Shown here: positions 1 to 11,720 of the stretch, in pieces
Layout of the letters: each line of letters starts with the position of its first letter
How positions within the stretch are numbered: position 1 is the first letter of the stretch
NCBI GenBank assembly: GCA_028564705.1
Contig: JAPXFQ010000385.1
Location: 3,224,001 to 3,288,000, forward strand
Direction: 5' to 3'
Length of the DNA stretch: 64,000 nucleotides
Origin: Apricaphanius iberus
Taxonomy: Eukaryota > Chordata > Actinopteri > Cyprinodontiformes > Aphaniidae
Program-made: the position numbers and the translations under genes
Notes under the pieces: generated by a model
Databases searched by the model: none
What the model was told of the DNA's origin: nothing
What the model saw: the letters and a program-made list of their open reading frames with translations, nothing else

Positions 1-157
1 GTGTTGGAATGGCATGAGTCGTGCCAGGTAAGGATTAAAGATTCACAAATGCGTACTTAAAATAAACAAGCGTATCTCAAGACATCACAAATAAATTCAA
101 GTAAAACAGCAAAATTCATATTGTTTTTATTTTTTTAATTAACTTTAGATCTTTCTG

Positions 158-204
<47 letters not shown>

Positions 205-956
205 GGGGATAACTAGATATAGAAAAAATAAACTAGTTATTTTAAAATGTGGCAATTAGGGATATCTTTATCAGGAAATTTTAGTTGCCAGTATTAGGAA
301 TAGGCCTCTGTAGAGGCTGAATACATATCCAAAAATAGAAAGATCAGTTTCAAGGTGCATGTCAGTTATTAGAATTCTTTCCCCCACCACCTAATTTTGT
401 AAAATTTTATTTTCCCTGCTTGTTTTTTTTTGTGAACGTCTTTACTGGGAAGGCCAAAACAGGGTCATTAATCAGGCACATGCTGAGCATGTAATTCATC
501 ATTACCATTACACCACATAATGTTTTTTTAAAACTTCGATCTGTAGTATGAACCCTGTAAATTTTGTATTTAAAAATCCCTTGGAATTAAAGCCCACTTC
601 CTTTTCACTGACTGATTTATGAATAAGTTTGGGTGAAGGTTTTTTTTTTTCTTGCATTTAAACAGGATTGTTACATTTTAATATTTTTTATAAGTTTGTG
701 TGATTTCTCTAATCTCCATTGTCAATGATTAGATGAATTGTCAATGATTCTGAAAGAGAAACTCTGGCCACTAAAATAACATTTGAATTTCTGAATGACC
801 ACCAATTATTCTTTCAAAGTGACTGAACTTTATAACTGCCGTAGAGTTACTACAAAATCATCCATATAAATACGTGAAAGTGTAACTACAAGAAGATAGG
901 ACATTTATGTGCTGTTACTAGTTGTAATGATAATTTTGAAATCTTTAATTCACCAG
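1..956 (+). other. Intron of the glypican gene (3' part)
   Basis: This stretch precedes the first recognised exon and ends in a CACCAG acceptor directly before base 957. It is AT-rich, holds one TA microsatellite, and shows no other coding signal. The part of the gene encoding the folded glypican core lies to the left of the window. Confidence 0.8.
162..201. repeat. (TA)n microsatellite
   Basis: About 20 uninterrupted TA dinucleotides lie inside the glypican intron. It is a simple repeat that is likely to vary in length between individuals. Confidence 0.95.
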
Positions 957-1132
957 GTATCTGCCTGAGGTGATTGGTGATGGCCTAGCCAGTCAGATCA
1001 ACAACCCTGAAGTGGAGATAGACATCACCAAACCAGACATGAAAATTCGGCAGCAAATAATGCAGCTCAAGATCATGACCCACAGGCTGAAGAATGCGCT
1101 CAATGGTCAGGATGTGGACTTTCAGGATACCA
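957..1132 (+). CDS. gpc1: Glypican (glypican-1-like), penultimate coding exon
   Basis: Glypicans are GPI-anchored heparan sulphate proteoglycans of the cell surface that modulate Wnt, FGF, BMP and Hedgehog signalling. The exon has an AG acceptor at 955-956 and a GTGAGT donor at 1133. Its first base completes a codon, and it then reads [20 protein letters not shown], later [12 protein letters not shown], and ends [10 protein letters not shown] plus one base of a Ser codon. From memory of the family, this is the C-terminal end of the core domain. The QLKIMT stretch favours glypican-1 over glypican-4 or -6, which have ALRVMT-like residues here. Teleosts often keep two gpc1 copies and I cannot say which this is. 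The family call is firm; the paralogue call is less so. Confidence 0.9.
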
Positions 1133-2447
1133 GTGAGTCATTTGTAAAAGTCTAATGGGTTCTCACGACAATCCTCTGGAAACAATTATATACCTGTTAA
1201 TCTAAGCAGTTAGGGTTTTTTATGTCTTCCCTTCGGTATGTTGGAAGCTTTGCATAATTTGTGTATTGGGAATATATTATTTAATAAATGTTTCTTTCAA
1301 TGTGAGAGATATTATATATATTAAATATGTGATTCTTTATTCCCTCAATTTTGAAAATGTGCTTTCATATTCAAATAACAAAACAATCCTGAGTTAACTT
1401 TTAAACATGGATATATATTGTCATATTAGTTTGATCCCTGGACTTTGAAAAAATGAATTGGCAATCATCTTACTAAAACAACATTTTTGAAAAACTGTAT
1501 TCACTATTGAAATTTTAATTTGAAATGCGAAAGACCAGATTGTGTTATTATCAAGTCTTTGCCTTCACATTTGTGTTGAACTTACCTACATTTTCTAGCA
1601 GAATTCCCTATGTAAAAGTGGTTAGTGGAGCTCATACCACCCCTGGGTTATCCATGTTTGTCACAACAGGAAATATTTCCAAAAATTGGAATTAGTTTTT
1701 CTTGTAGGAAAGATAAGTGTACTATAGTTTGTTTTTTCAACCAGGTAACTGACACAGCAACTTGAGGGAGAGGGGCAGGTCAAATATATTGGTTTCTATA
1801 CGGCCAGAGAAAACTAGCAGTTTTCCCGACATTTCATTAGAAAGACTTTAAACCAAAGAAATGGTATGAAAGAAAATTTTTAAAATACTTTTGAAAACTC
1901 AGCATAATTTGATATGGATAGTGTAGCTCACGTTTGCTCATGATTTTTTGCATCTAAATATTCTGTTGAAGCCTGGTTTAGAAGATCCCACTTAGCTTAT
2001 AGCTGCATAGAAGAGCAACAGTGTTAATTACCAAAATCATATAATCATGCACCTTTAAAATACAGGGCACATATGCAACACCGTAATATAGGTATAATCA
2101 TCTTCATTTGATTCCTTGGTTGATATGCTGAGTCAGCTGTGTTATTGAAGTTTGCAATTAGGTCAGGGTAAACTACAATAGGTGTCTCTTAAATTATCTG
2201 TAAATGTTTTACATTTACAATACGTGTTGTATGAGACTGTTTTGTATATTGTTTTATCTGGAAATCCATTAGGTTATGCTTTTAAAAAAATGTGCTAGTC
2301 GCAAAGTAATACCCTGAAAATTCAGTCCAAGATGCCTTTACCTTTAAAAAAAACGTTTTACACAGGGGGACTAAATGTAAAGACATATAAATTGTAATTA
2401 TCACACACATAGTAATCACACAAACACCAATTTATGCTTGTTTATAG
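1133..2447 (+). other. Last intron of the glypican gene
   Basis: A 1.3-kb AT-rich intron bounded by a GTGAGT donor at 1133 and a TTTATAG acceptor ending at 2447. It is a phase-1 intron that splits a Ser codon (A|GT). I see no further exon or recognisable repeat inside it. Confidence 0.85.
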
Positions 2448-2653
2448 GTGATGACGTCAGCGGGTCAGGGAGTGGCATGTGTCCAGATGACATGTGTTCT
2501 CGGGGACCCCGCCTTGTTGTCCCAGTCACTGAACCACCAATTGTCCATGCTTACCCACCTAGGAACAAGGAAGTGAGAAGTTCAGCATCGCAAAGCCTTC
2601 CTTCCATCAGCATCGTCTTGCTTTCCCTGCTCATCCTGCTGCTTTGGCGGTAA
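2448..2653 (+). CDS. gpc1: Glypican (glypican-1-like), last coding exon with GPI signal
   Basis: Spliced to the preceding exon, this reads SDDVSGSGSGMCPDDMCSRG, a variable linker, and a hydrophobic tail SISIVLLSLLILLLWR followed by TAA at 2651-2653. The Ser-Gly repeats in an acidic setting are the family's heparan sulphate attachment sites next to the membrane. The tail of about 16 residues is the signal that is cleaved and replaced by a GPI anchor; the small residues Ser-Ser-Ala-Ser before it are plausible cleavage sites. The DDMCSR motif after the SG repeats resembles DDLCSR of glypican-1. The linker diverges strongly, as is usual in this family. No frameshift or premature stop is seen, so the gene is probably functional. 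Confidence 0.9.
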
Positions 2654-3334
2654 TTGGTGGGAGAGTCTGCTTACTAGGACTGTGTTGGGGAGATGGGGGA
2701 CTGGAGAGTTTTAACAGGGAGGGAGGAAATATTGGGGGTTAGCTATTTTGAGAAAAGTAAGCCAATAAAAAAACATATCTACAATTACTTAAATGGACAT
2801 TCTCTGGTTTTGAAACACAATGGAGTCATGAGTATGGATCCTTGTTTCAGTTTTTCTCCTGTTCTTTATTTGTTGCTGTTCTAAGACACTGTTAGAATTG
2901 GCCTTTTGCCATCTTGTAATGTTTTGTTTCTAGTGTTTGGGTTCTCTAAAATGCAATTTTATCCTAAGAAAGTATAAGACTATATTGCTAACAGTAATTA
3001 GATGTTGACATGATGGGAAAAAGGTGAAAGGAGCATAACGGAAGCCCATCTGTGCAGATTTGTTCTCCACTCATAATCTGTAGAAATTATTTATTTATTA
3101 GAATTTATCATAAAAGTACTAATTGGATTATTTACATCACTGTTTATATAAGCAAAAAAAAACACAAACTTGAAATTTGAAAAATAATTTTCTGAAAGGA
3201 TAATCTGAAAAACATGACCCATTAGACCTGTTGATGCATTAGGCCTTTTGTTGATATTACATATAATCTCCTGCGGGAGATGTGAGTTCATGCCATCAGC
3301 ACTTTCAGACAGTTTGTCTCTAATCTGCAATAAA
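2654..3334 (+). other. Glypican 3' UTR with candidate poly(A) signals
   Basis: Two AATAAA hexamers follow the stop codon, at 2764-2769 and 3329-3334. Either could direct cleavage. The first would give a very short 3' UTR of about 130 bases. Which one is used, or whether a more distal one is, cannot be told from sequence. Confidence 0.45.
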
Positions 3335-5377
3335 AGTTGTCATATTAGTCATATAGACATAGTCATTCTACGTTGGGGAGTAACATGTTCTGTCTCCATT
3401 CCATCCATCCACTTCTCCCCTTGCCTCCACCAGATCTAACTTCCACCCCACCCATTTATACCACTCCCCTGCTGGCAGCATAGCTTCACCTTGAGGTTCT
3501 GGTTTAAGAAAAATATTCACATGACTGGATCAAGTCTCAGCTGATAGAGAGTGGAACAGAGCAGTTAGTTTAAAGGTTGCCCTTGTGAGAGAGCAGAAAT
3601 GTATCCAAAAGCAGAAACATAAATTGCCTGTAGCACTTTGTTCTGTAGTTCTTTCAGTATGCACAGCAGATAACAACTATTGTACACATAGTTGGAATTT
3701 AATTGCTGTGGGCTTTATGTGTATCTGTAGCAACAATTACAGTCAAGTCAAAGCATACACATCTGTAAAATTTACTATTTTTTCAATGGCAGACAAAACA
3801 ATGTACATACTTTTGATTTCTCTTGTTTTCTTATTCTTGGAAGAATCCAATGAACTATTTTTCTTTCATTGTTTGTCATTTTCTTTCCTTACAACTTTTC
3901 CATACAAGTGCTAATTCCGTATCTGACTCACCCCCCTTTTTTTCTTGCTCGTCAGCTATAATGACCTTTAGATCGTTCTTCATGCTTCTTTATGATTGGG
4001 AGGCAACGATGACAATGACACAGTGCTTCATTACGTGTCAACCTTCCTGGGAATGCTTTGGGAAAACATTGTAATAACTTTTCCTGATGAGATGCTTACT
4101 ACACGAAAAATCATGTACCACATTTTAATTCAAAGATCTGTCGCAGCACACAGTTTGAATGTAATCGCATGCAGGATGGGGGGGACAATGCTTTTGTGTA
4201 TGTATGAGTTGCAAATGTGTGTATTTGTCTATGACCAACAAAGCAAGAGGGAATACACAAAAGAGTCTTCATAAATCTTATTTGGATGGCACAGAAAGGA
4301 AATCTATTAAAACATTCTAGTCTATTAAAATGCTCCGGTCTAACAATGCATGACAGAGCGCTGTTAAACTGACAGCAATAAGAGATGAATATAGTAATTT
4401 TTTCAAAAATAGCATTTTCAACTACTGCTGTAATAGCTCACATCCTGTATTAATGACTCCTTTACTGTCAGAACTGCTTGTGACGGCATGATTGAAATAG
4501 AAGAATTACATTGATGTGATTTTTGAAGTCTGTCATTGCTTCAGATGGGACTGTCCATGGAAGTTTATGTTAAAAACAATATTATCTGTGCACCTAGATT
4601 ATTGGAAATAGTCTAACCCCAAAGTGCATTTATTTTTATGTGTTAATAGAAAAGTCTCTTATATTATATTTCAAATTTATTGATGAATGAGTTGTTGCTG
4701 TTTGTTTGTGTCTGCCTCACTCTCTTTGTCCCTGGTTAGAGAATGTGCCTGAGACTGCTTTTGTTACATTTGGGTCAATTTAAAAATATCAAGAGAGAAA
4801 TAGGATGTTGTTGGTTGGTTAAAAAAAGAACATATTTTAACAAATAACAAGAAGTAATAGTGCAACGGTCTCAGTTTGTGACTGAGAATAAATGTGAATA
4901 CCCTAATAAAAATAAGTGATTACTCAAACTGTTATGGTGACATTCCAGCTCTAAGACAACCCTTTGAATTTATAATGATAACCTCAACTTCAGTGACTCC
5001 TTTACAATGTCATTGGCTGAAATTTGCACAACCCCCTCCAAACCTCAGCCCCTTTTTTTCATTTACTTTCTGATCTCATTAGTTTGCTCTCTTTGTCCCC
5101 CTCCCATTTGCCAAAACATGCACTTTTATGAGGCCACTAAATGGCATTGTCTGCACAAAGACATCACAAGGTATTCAATCAATAAAAAAGTCAACACCTT
5201 CCAGAAACGACTATTGATTTTGAAATTGTGTGTATGCAGATAGATGTGGCTTGGCATGCTGACTGTTGTGTGAAGATGGTGACAGAGTGTAAACATGAAG
5301 CTCAACAAAGGTTTGCACTGATCTCAGGTCAGCATGTATTAATCAACCCTTCCTTCATTCAGCAATCCTCGATTCCT
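3335..5377. other. Intergenic DNA, nothing recognised
   Basis: This is AT-rich sequence without a coding exon or an identifiable repeat. Short open frames here have no recognisable domain and no splice context. Confidence 0.6.
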
Positions 5378-5520
5378 TACAAAAGTATTAATATCGCTTG
5401 AACTTCCACATTTTGTTACTTTAAAAATCCTAACCTAAATCAGTTTATTTTTTTAATAGAACAAAACAAAGCAGCACGTAAATGTTAGGTAGAAGGAAAA
5501 TATTTTTTAATTCCTTTTTA
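5378..5520 (+). mobile_element. Tc1-like transposon, 5' end remnant
   Basis: The stretch ACAAAAGTATTAATATCGCT, followed by CACATTTTGTTAC and then the AACCTAAAT and AAGCAGCACGTAAATG region, follows the known order of the 5' end of a common fish Tc1-like element. It is heavily mutated and stops after about 140 bases. The same family recurs near 9.2, 31.3, 38.1 and 53.7 kb. Confidence 0.55.
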
Positions 5521-5719
5521 AAATATATATTTTTTTTAAGTTTGGCATTTATATGTGTTCAGTGCCAATCGGTCACTTATTTTTTAGAACCACATGTTGT
5601 TGTAATTACAGCTTTTTTGAAAAATGTCATGTCCAGATTAGTACATCTAAAGACTACATATTGTTTCCAAAAATGGCTTAAGCTTAGTCAGATTGGATGG
5701 GGAAAGTAGTTAAATTGCC

Positions 5720-5852
5720 TCCTAAGCAGGCACTCAGGTTTTATGGGGCCTGTTGATGACCTAATTATTTGATTCAGGTGTGTTGAAAAAGAAACATGTC
5801 TAAAAGTTGCAGCAAACTGGCCCTTGAGGACTGGAGTTTGACATCTGTGGTT
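5720..5852. mobile_element. hAT-like non-autonomous fragment
   Basis: The core CCCTTGAGGACTGGAGTTTG near 5822, followed by ACATCTGTGG, resembles the end of widespread fish hAT-type MITEs (in reverse, CCACAGATGTCAAACTCCAG). Only one end is recognisable, so this is a half element or a solo end. The family assignment comes from memory of the motif only. Confidence 0.4.
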
Positions 5853-6120
5853 TGGACTCTATGTTTAGGGTCATTGCTTTGCTGCAGAGTGACCCTTCCA
5901 GTATTACTATGCATTCAGCGTCACCCTTCTTCCCACCAAATTTGATTAGTTATCTCAAACATGGTGAAATGAATCATCCCCACAGCATGATATTGCCACC
6001 ACCTTGTCTCACTGTGAATGGCTTGTTTATTATGATGCACATTGTCAAACACTGTGGTTTGCATATTGGTCAGAAAGTTCAGTGTTGTTTTCACTTAAAT
6101 GAGGGGTGGCACATTATTCT
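5853..6120 (-). mobile_element. Tc1-like transposase remnant (minus)
   Basis: Read on the minus strand, the CCCCACAGCATGATATTGCC region near 5979 corresponds to the VKHGGG-x-IMLWG block of Tc1 transposases. AGGGTCATTGCTTTGCTG near 5870 corresponds to the QQ-x-NDPKH block. The two blocks are only about 110 bases apart, so part of the gene is deleted. No reading frame is preserved. Confidence 0.6.
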
Positions 6121-9100
6121 CATGCAGACAGAGCAATTCTATGGTACAGTACACTTATAATATTAATCGATCTGTAAGTTCAGTAAAGGATATATACTAC
6201 TTATTTGAAAAATTGCACTCACATGTGCAAACTAAATGCCTTGAAATTAGCTGCACATCTCTTTAAGAGCTTAGAACATTCCCCCTTCGCTGTCTTCAAC
6301 GTCACCACAACATTTTCCAGTCGCATGGGCTCAAAGCACTACATTATGGCCGCTGATTTCTCTCCACCAATCTTAGAGGCAGTGGTCGGCGGCATCTCCT
6401 CAACTCTCTCCCCCGGTCTCAGAAGCAGTGCAGCCTGGCACCGCTGGCTGGCAGTGATTTATAGTTCACAAAGTTCACATTCTGTTTTTTATGGTGCTAC
6501 TTAAAGCAAATAAAAATAAAACCTCCTTTGAGAATTTTTATGGAGAATATTTCGGATTTTGGTGCTGTTACTGTTATTACATACAGGTGATAGTTTTATT
6601 GCTGTTGACGACGTTCTGCTTTTGTGCTTGGGGAGCAATGGAAGGAGGGCAGTAATCAAAATGTAGGGGCGTTGCTGGGAGGTGAGGGCATACCTAAGAG
6701 GACTCTGGCATTCAATGCTCAAGATTGCGGCTGCAAGAGTTTCAAAAGATTACTCGAACATACATAAATGACCCTAAGAAACACTTTAGGCATGTATTAA
6801 AGGAGGTAATGACATAAGGATGTGATGAAAAGCTTAAAATAGTAGATTTTAAATGCACCCCCCCCCACCCCCCTTTAAGCAGATTATAATTTCCTCCTTG
6901 TTTGCTGTTTCCACTACAGCACTTATGGCAAACTTTTAACAGTTTCATATGGCTTTTTTTTCCAACAATGTTTTTCTATTTGTTTCTAGTGTATGAACAC
7001 TTTTGCAAACTGCAATGCATATTACCCATCTCAAAAACAGTGTCCTTCTCTGAGCTGAGAACTTAAGGAGTGTTTTTAAATGGTAACAATGTATAAGAAA
7101 AAGAAAAACTTTATTTGTTATTTAGATTTATATTGATTTTATTGTCGTCAGAAATGTATTGAGAGTTTGTTCTTATGGTGAAAATGGGCGGCTGAAACAG
7201 CTGGAGAAATGTCTACAGTTAATTTTTTCACATGCTATTGTTCCTGCAATATTGTGTCAATTATATACATTGTAAGATTTTCAACTTTCCTGTGTTTGGT
7301 CTCCTTAATCAAGGGTGTAATTCTGAAAATTTCTGTTGAAATCATATGAGGTTGTGCAAGTGCATTGTATACTTTGCAATACCGAAAAAGTAACACTTTT
7401 TTTCAGTAATTCAGTTTTTTTTTTGTTTTTTTTTATTTACACTTTTTTTCTTTCATGCTTTCACCTTCCACGCAACTTTCCAATGAAAAAGCTTGGATTG
7501 TGTGCTTTTAAAAGCTCACTGTTCAATTTAAAATCCTTAGGGACTTAGCCTTCTTTGTTGTGAATGTCAATTGATGCCTGCAGGACTATTTCCAACAATG
7601 CTGTCTTCCGATTATAATACAGGCCATCGACATAAATGATCTGTAATAAAAATCTTTCCGTCTGGTGTGAATATTGATATCTGACAAATCTGGATTCAGG
7701 TTTACTAAGCTAGAATCATTGTAATTTACAGAAATAAATGCTGGAACTACCCAGTCAAAAGAGATGAATATTTATATCACTTTCGGAAAGAAGTACTGAA
7801 ATCTATCATCTTTTCAATGGCATTCTAATTGATTAAAATGTACTTGAACATGCTGCTGATATGAGACAGCATGAATGTATAATTGGGGTGTTTTTGAGAA
7901 GAGAAAAGTGCGAAGCTTGTTGGACTGACCACACCATCTGCTCAAGTTAGTGTGGCACTTGGCTACCTGTAAAGAACCATTGTTTTTCAGGGGTAATGTC
8001 CAAAGTTACGACTGCTGCCAAGTGTTGTCACACTGAAAAATGGCTACACTAAGTGTGTCGTCTTGTTTCTGTGTGAATTCATTAGACCTCTTGGGTTGTA
8101 AAAATATAAAGCCTCCTTGACAGTGATCATATGAGAGGAATTTACAAACAGAACATAGCGAAGCATAGTAAATGCAAGAACTGCAAACCTGAGAACTGAC
8201 GATACATTTACTTGAAGGCGTTTCTAATGTTTAGCATGTATCTATGTTGCTGCTTTAATTTTCTTTCTTTACATTTTGTACCATTTCTTTTTTGCTATAT
8301 ATATCGGTCGTCAAGGTATCCAAAACAAAAATAAAAATTCCATTCTAAGTTAATCTGACTTAAGGATAAGCATTTTCAAAATGCATCAGCTTTATTTAGA
8401 TGTTCATTTGCAAACATCTTCCTTTGAAATTGGCATTGAAGATGCATGAAAAATTTGTTTTGATGACTCATGCATGATGTTAATATTTGAGCAGGCATTT
8501 TACCCTGAAGGTCTTTTACAGTTTGGATTTGCTTTTTAGTTGTCCTATAAACAGTTCTCTCTGAAGGTTTGGACTATCTTCAGTATTTCCTAATCATGAT
8601 ATCAACCTCTAGCTGCCATTTTTAGATAAATATCAAAGAAAATCTAAAAGAAATTAAAGTACCTTGCTTTCTTTTGGTTTGTTTGACTTTTCTTACTTCA
8701 TGTGCATCACCTATTGTGAAAATTTTCAAACAAACCAGTTGTGATTCTTATGAATGTTGCCCTCGGCAACCCTCTCCTTCTTCTGCTAGGATTTTCTGTG
8801 GCCTCTACAGTTATGGTATCTTCTCTTTTGACACAAATGATACATTACTCTTCAATGTAATCTTCAATGCTAACGTCAAATCACAAGACAAATAATTCTG
8901 GCCATAGCGGTGAGGCCTTTGTAGATGTGCTCCATATGAGGTAATATTATCCTGTGGCAAATGTAATTTTACATTAATTATCACCACACTCTCTACAGTC
9001 TTCATGGATTTAGGGAGACACATACACAATTTCAGCTATTGATTGTGTCTGAATTCTCTGTTGCTCACTTCACACTTTGCTGCACAAACACGCAGCCGAC

Positions 9101-9214
9101 TCAGCCTTTTGGCTTTTAGTCTGCCCTTTGGTTCACAACACTTTTATGAGTGACTGCCTTATAAAAGTACATGACCCCCATGTTTGAATTATCAACACAA
9201 AGGCAAAATATTCA
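6121..9214. other. Intergenic DNA, nothing recognised
   Basis: This stretch has no exon with supported splice sites and no repeat that I can name. It has poly-C/poly-T runs near 6858-6873 and 7408-7450. The short open frames look like chance. Confidence 0.55.
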
Positions 9215-9421
9215 TCCAATAAAATCTCAGCTCACTGCACATGCCTTTAGTTCAATTCTTCACAACAGTTTGGAAGTAAGAGTGAGCCAGTTAGTAATTG
9301 AAGTCCATCTGAAAGTTATTTCATCTCAGGATAAATACAGCTGTCCTTTGAAGGCCTCTGAGGCTTGATGGAGTATTAGTGAACAAACAGCATCTTAAGG
9401 ATAAAACGACATATCAGACGG
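9215..9421 (+). mobile_element. Tc1-like transposon, 5' part
   Basis: The stretch beginning GTCCATCTGAAAG near 9302 and running through ATAAATACAGCTGTCCTTTG and AGTGAACAAACAGCATCTTA matches the leader region before the transposase start in the common fish Tc1-like family. Coding sequence is decayed. It is separated by a foreign stretch from the rest of the same element at 9746-10480. Confidence 0.65.
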
Positions 9422-9745
9422 GTTTCGGGTGGAAAGAAACAAAAACAAGTCCAACAAGGAGATTGGTGGCGAGGAGACCGATGACATGGGAGACAGGTTT
9501 TGAGGGGTAATTGCCCATTTTAATAAAGTACCAAAACAAACTTGCAACAACGAGCCAAGAAACCACACGAGGGCAGAGTAGACAAGGAATTGGTGAAGGG
9601 ATATATAAAAAATAAAAAAACACTGGGGTATATAAAGTAAAGGACAACAATGGGAAGACTAACGAGACAACAGGAGACAGGTGGAAGTAATTAGGTCACA
9701 GGGAGACACACTGTGACAAAAACACCATGAAGTTTGATGCTTTGA
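9422..9745. other. Unidentified sequence replacing the middle of a Tc1-like copy
   Basis: About 320 bases that do not match the Tc1-like element lie between its 5' leader and its mid-transposase region. The segment contains two TATATAAA-type runs (near 9602 and 9629) and an ACAGGAGACAGGTGGAAG stretch near 9669. I do not recognise it. Because roughly 400 bases of the Tc1 gene are missing here, a replacement by deletion plus insertion is likelier than a clean insertion. Confidence 0.4.
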
Positions 9746-10480
9746 TATGTAGTTGACACACAAAAATGTGGGAGAAGGTGCTCTGGTCAGACAAGAGTGA
9801 AATGAAACCTTTTGTCCTAAACATAAAAAAAGAATTGTACTCTATCCTTCCAAAATCACCACAATTAAACATGGTGGCGGCACAACCCCGTTGGGAAGCT
9901 TTCCTTCTGCATGGAAAGAAAACCTGTTCAGGGTTCAGAGTAAAGGGGAAAATGGCTAGCATGAATAACAGGACAGTACTGAAAGAAAATCTGCTATAAG
10001 CTCTGTAAGACTTGAGGCTGGGTTAACCTTCCATCAGGACAATGACCCTAATTTGCTACAACAGAAAAGTTTATATCAAAGCATATTCATTGTAAATCCA
10101 ATTAACAATCTGTGTCTAGATTTAAACATTCTTTTTTGCAGATGCTCCTTAGAATTTTTTACTAAGAACAATAAACAAATGGTTCCAAAACTAAATGTGG
10201 GTTGCTTTTAGAGACTTTTCCCAGAGGTGTATATTAAATTGTATCAGAAGGGGGTTCAATAAAGTGTCGACTCAGGGAGTCAAACTACAAATACAGATCA
10301 TATTTTTAAGATGTTTGTTTATAAATACATTTTAAAGCCATGTATAACTGGTCACAATTATGCACAATTATGACTCCTCTATTGCTAAAATCTATGTGAA
10401 ATAGATTGAAAGCTTGTGGTTGTATCACAGTAAAATGTAAGAAAGTTTAATGAATGTGAATAATTTTGCAAACATCCCAA
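9746..10480 (+). mobile_element. Tc1-like transposon, transposase 3' half and 3' end
   Basis: Translation shows Tc1 landmarks in order: MWEKVLWSDKSEMKPFVLN, a mutated KHGGG block, then LTFHQDNDPNLLQQ, the region of the second catalytic Asp. The 3' non-coding end is still recognisable to about 10480, with GTCGACTCAGGGAGTCAAAC and then GCTTGTGGTTGTATCAC. There are several stops and frameshifts, so the copy cannot make transposase. Confidence 0.75.
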
Positions 10481-10795
10481 AATGAAGAAATAAAATATCT
10501 AGATGTTCTAACCAACCAAAATCACATAAATGCCTCCCACAGACTAACTTTCCTATTTTCCTGCTCTCTAGAATCACTCCCAATTATTTATTTTCTAATT
10601 TTTACATCAGTGACTGTATTTGAGATGAAGGGCTTAACCTAATTCATCTTGTGAGATGACTAAAAAGATGACTCAAACTTTACAAACATAACCCCAGCCC
10701 ACTCCATACAATTGTACCCACTGCCACCCTCTGGAAGCTGGGTTTTATTGCAAGATACATTTTTAAAGTGCAAAATTACCAGGACAGTCTATATT

Positions 10796-10798
10796 TAT

Positions 10799-10841
<43 letters not shown>
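10796..10841. repeat. (TAA)n microsatellite
   Basis: Around 15 TAA trinucleotides occur in tandem. A chance open frame runs through it and gives poly-Asn; this is not a gene. Confidence 0.95.
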
Positions 10842-11044
10842 TTTTACTTCGTACATTTCAAATTTTCATCCTAGTCTATACATTACTTTTTTGTTGGCTT
10901 CACATAGATCCAAAGAAATAAAAACTGCTTTTATTTTATTATTTTATTTATGTCTAATGTTAATGTTTCCTTGATTATCTGGAACAATTTAGGCAAAATA
11001 CTAAACACAGAAGAAATTTATTTAGGGGTTACAGTGAGTATGTG

Positions 11045-11720
11045 CGGCAAGGCAAGATAATTTTAATTTTTTAGCACACTTTCAAGGCAATTGAAGGTGC
11101 TTTACATGATTACAAAAAAAAAAATCGAAAATCAAAACATATAATCAGTAAAATAAGCTTAAACAAACATTTATAATCAACTGTCAATATTAAAATACAA
11201 TAAAGCATATACATTTTGACAAATTAATAGCAATTGAGTAAGAGCAATAATGGTATAAGTTACTCATAAGCAAGTCTAAAGGTAGGTTTTTATTTTGGAT
11301 TTAAAAGAGTTTAGTGTCTCAGTTTTTCAGTCATCTGGCAGTTTATTCCAGATATGGGGAGCATAGAAATTGAAAGCTGCTTTTCCCTCTTTGGTTCTGG
11401 TTCTAGTTCTCCAAACCAAGAACATCAAAATACTTTTTTGCTGCCTCATCCATCCAAGCGGATCTGACACCAGGTGGGCTGGTCTGAGAAATTTAAAAAC
11501 TGTTGGACTACTGAGATCTGCAGAGAATGGTCCATGAAAATTGCTTGCTGATTTCAGAGGTCAGAAGGGAGTGGTTAGTCTGGTTGAAGTGATAGAAAAG
11601 CAACAATAATTCAATAGCCAGCCTTTTAACCAACTTATGCAAAGCACCATATATAAATGCAAAACACCTTAAACCCTTGAAGCAGATTGATTCCAGGAGC
11701 CAAAGACCACAGGGTACCAG
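11045..11720 (-). mobile_element. L2/CR1-type LINE 3' end remnant
   Basis: On the + strand it begins GGCAAGGCAAGATAATTTTA, then AGCACACTTTCAAGG and GGTGCTTTACATGATTAC, the typical tail of a fish L2/CR1-like LINE. It continues into the region encoding the reverse transcriptase C-terminus, where CATAGAAATTGAAAGCTGCT and GGTTCTGGTTCTAG are recognisable. The 5' truncation is typical of incomplete target-primed reverse transcription. No reading frame remains. Confidence 0.6.

Noticed and set aside
3585..3914. 109-codon + frame just downstream of the glypican gene
   Set aside because: It contains low-complexity Phe/Leu/Ser sequence with no domain and no exon signals. It is chance in T-rich DNA.
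10712..10921. Frame with a poly-Asn tract
   Set aside because: The tract is translation of the (TAA)n microsatellite.
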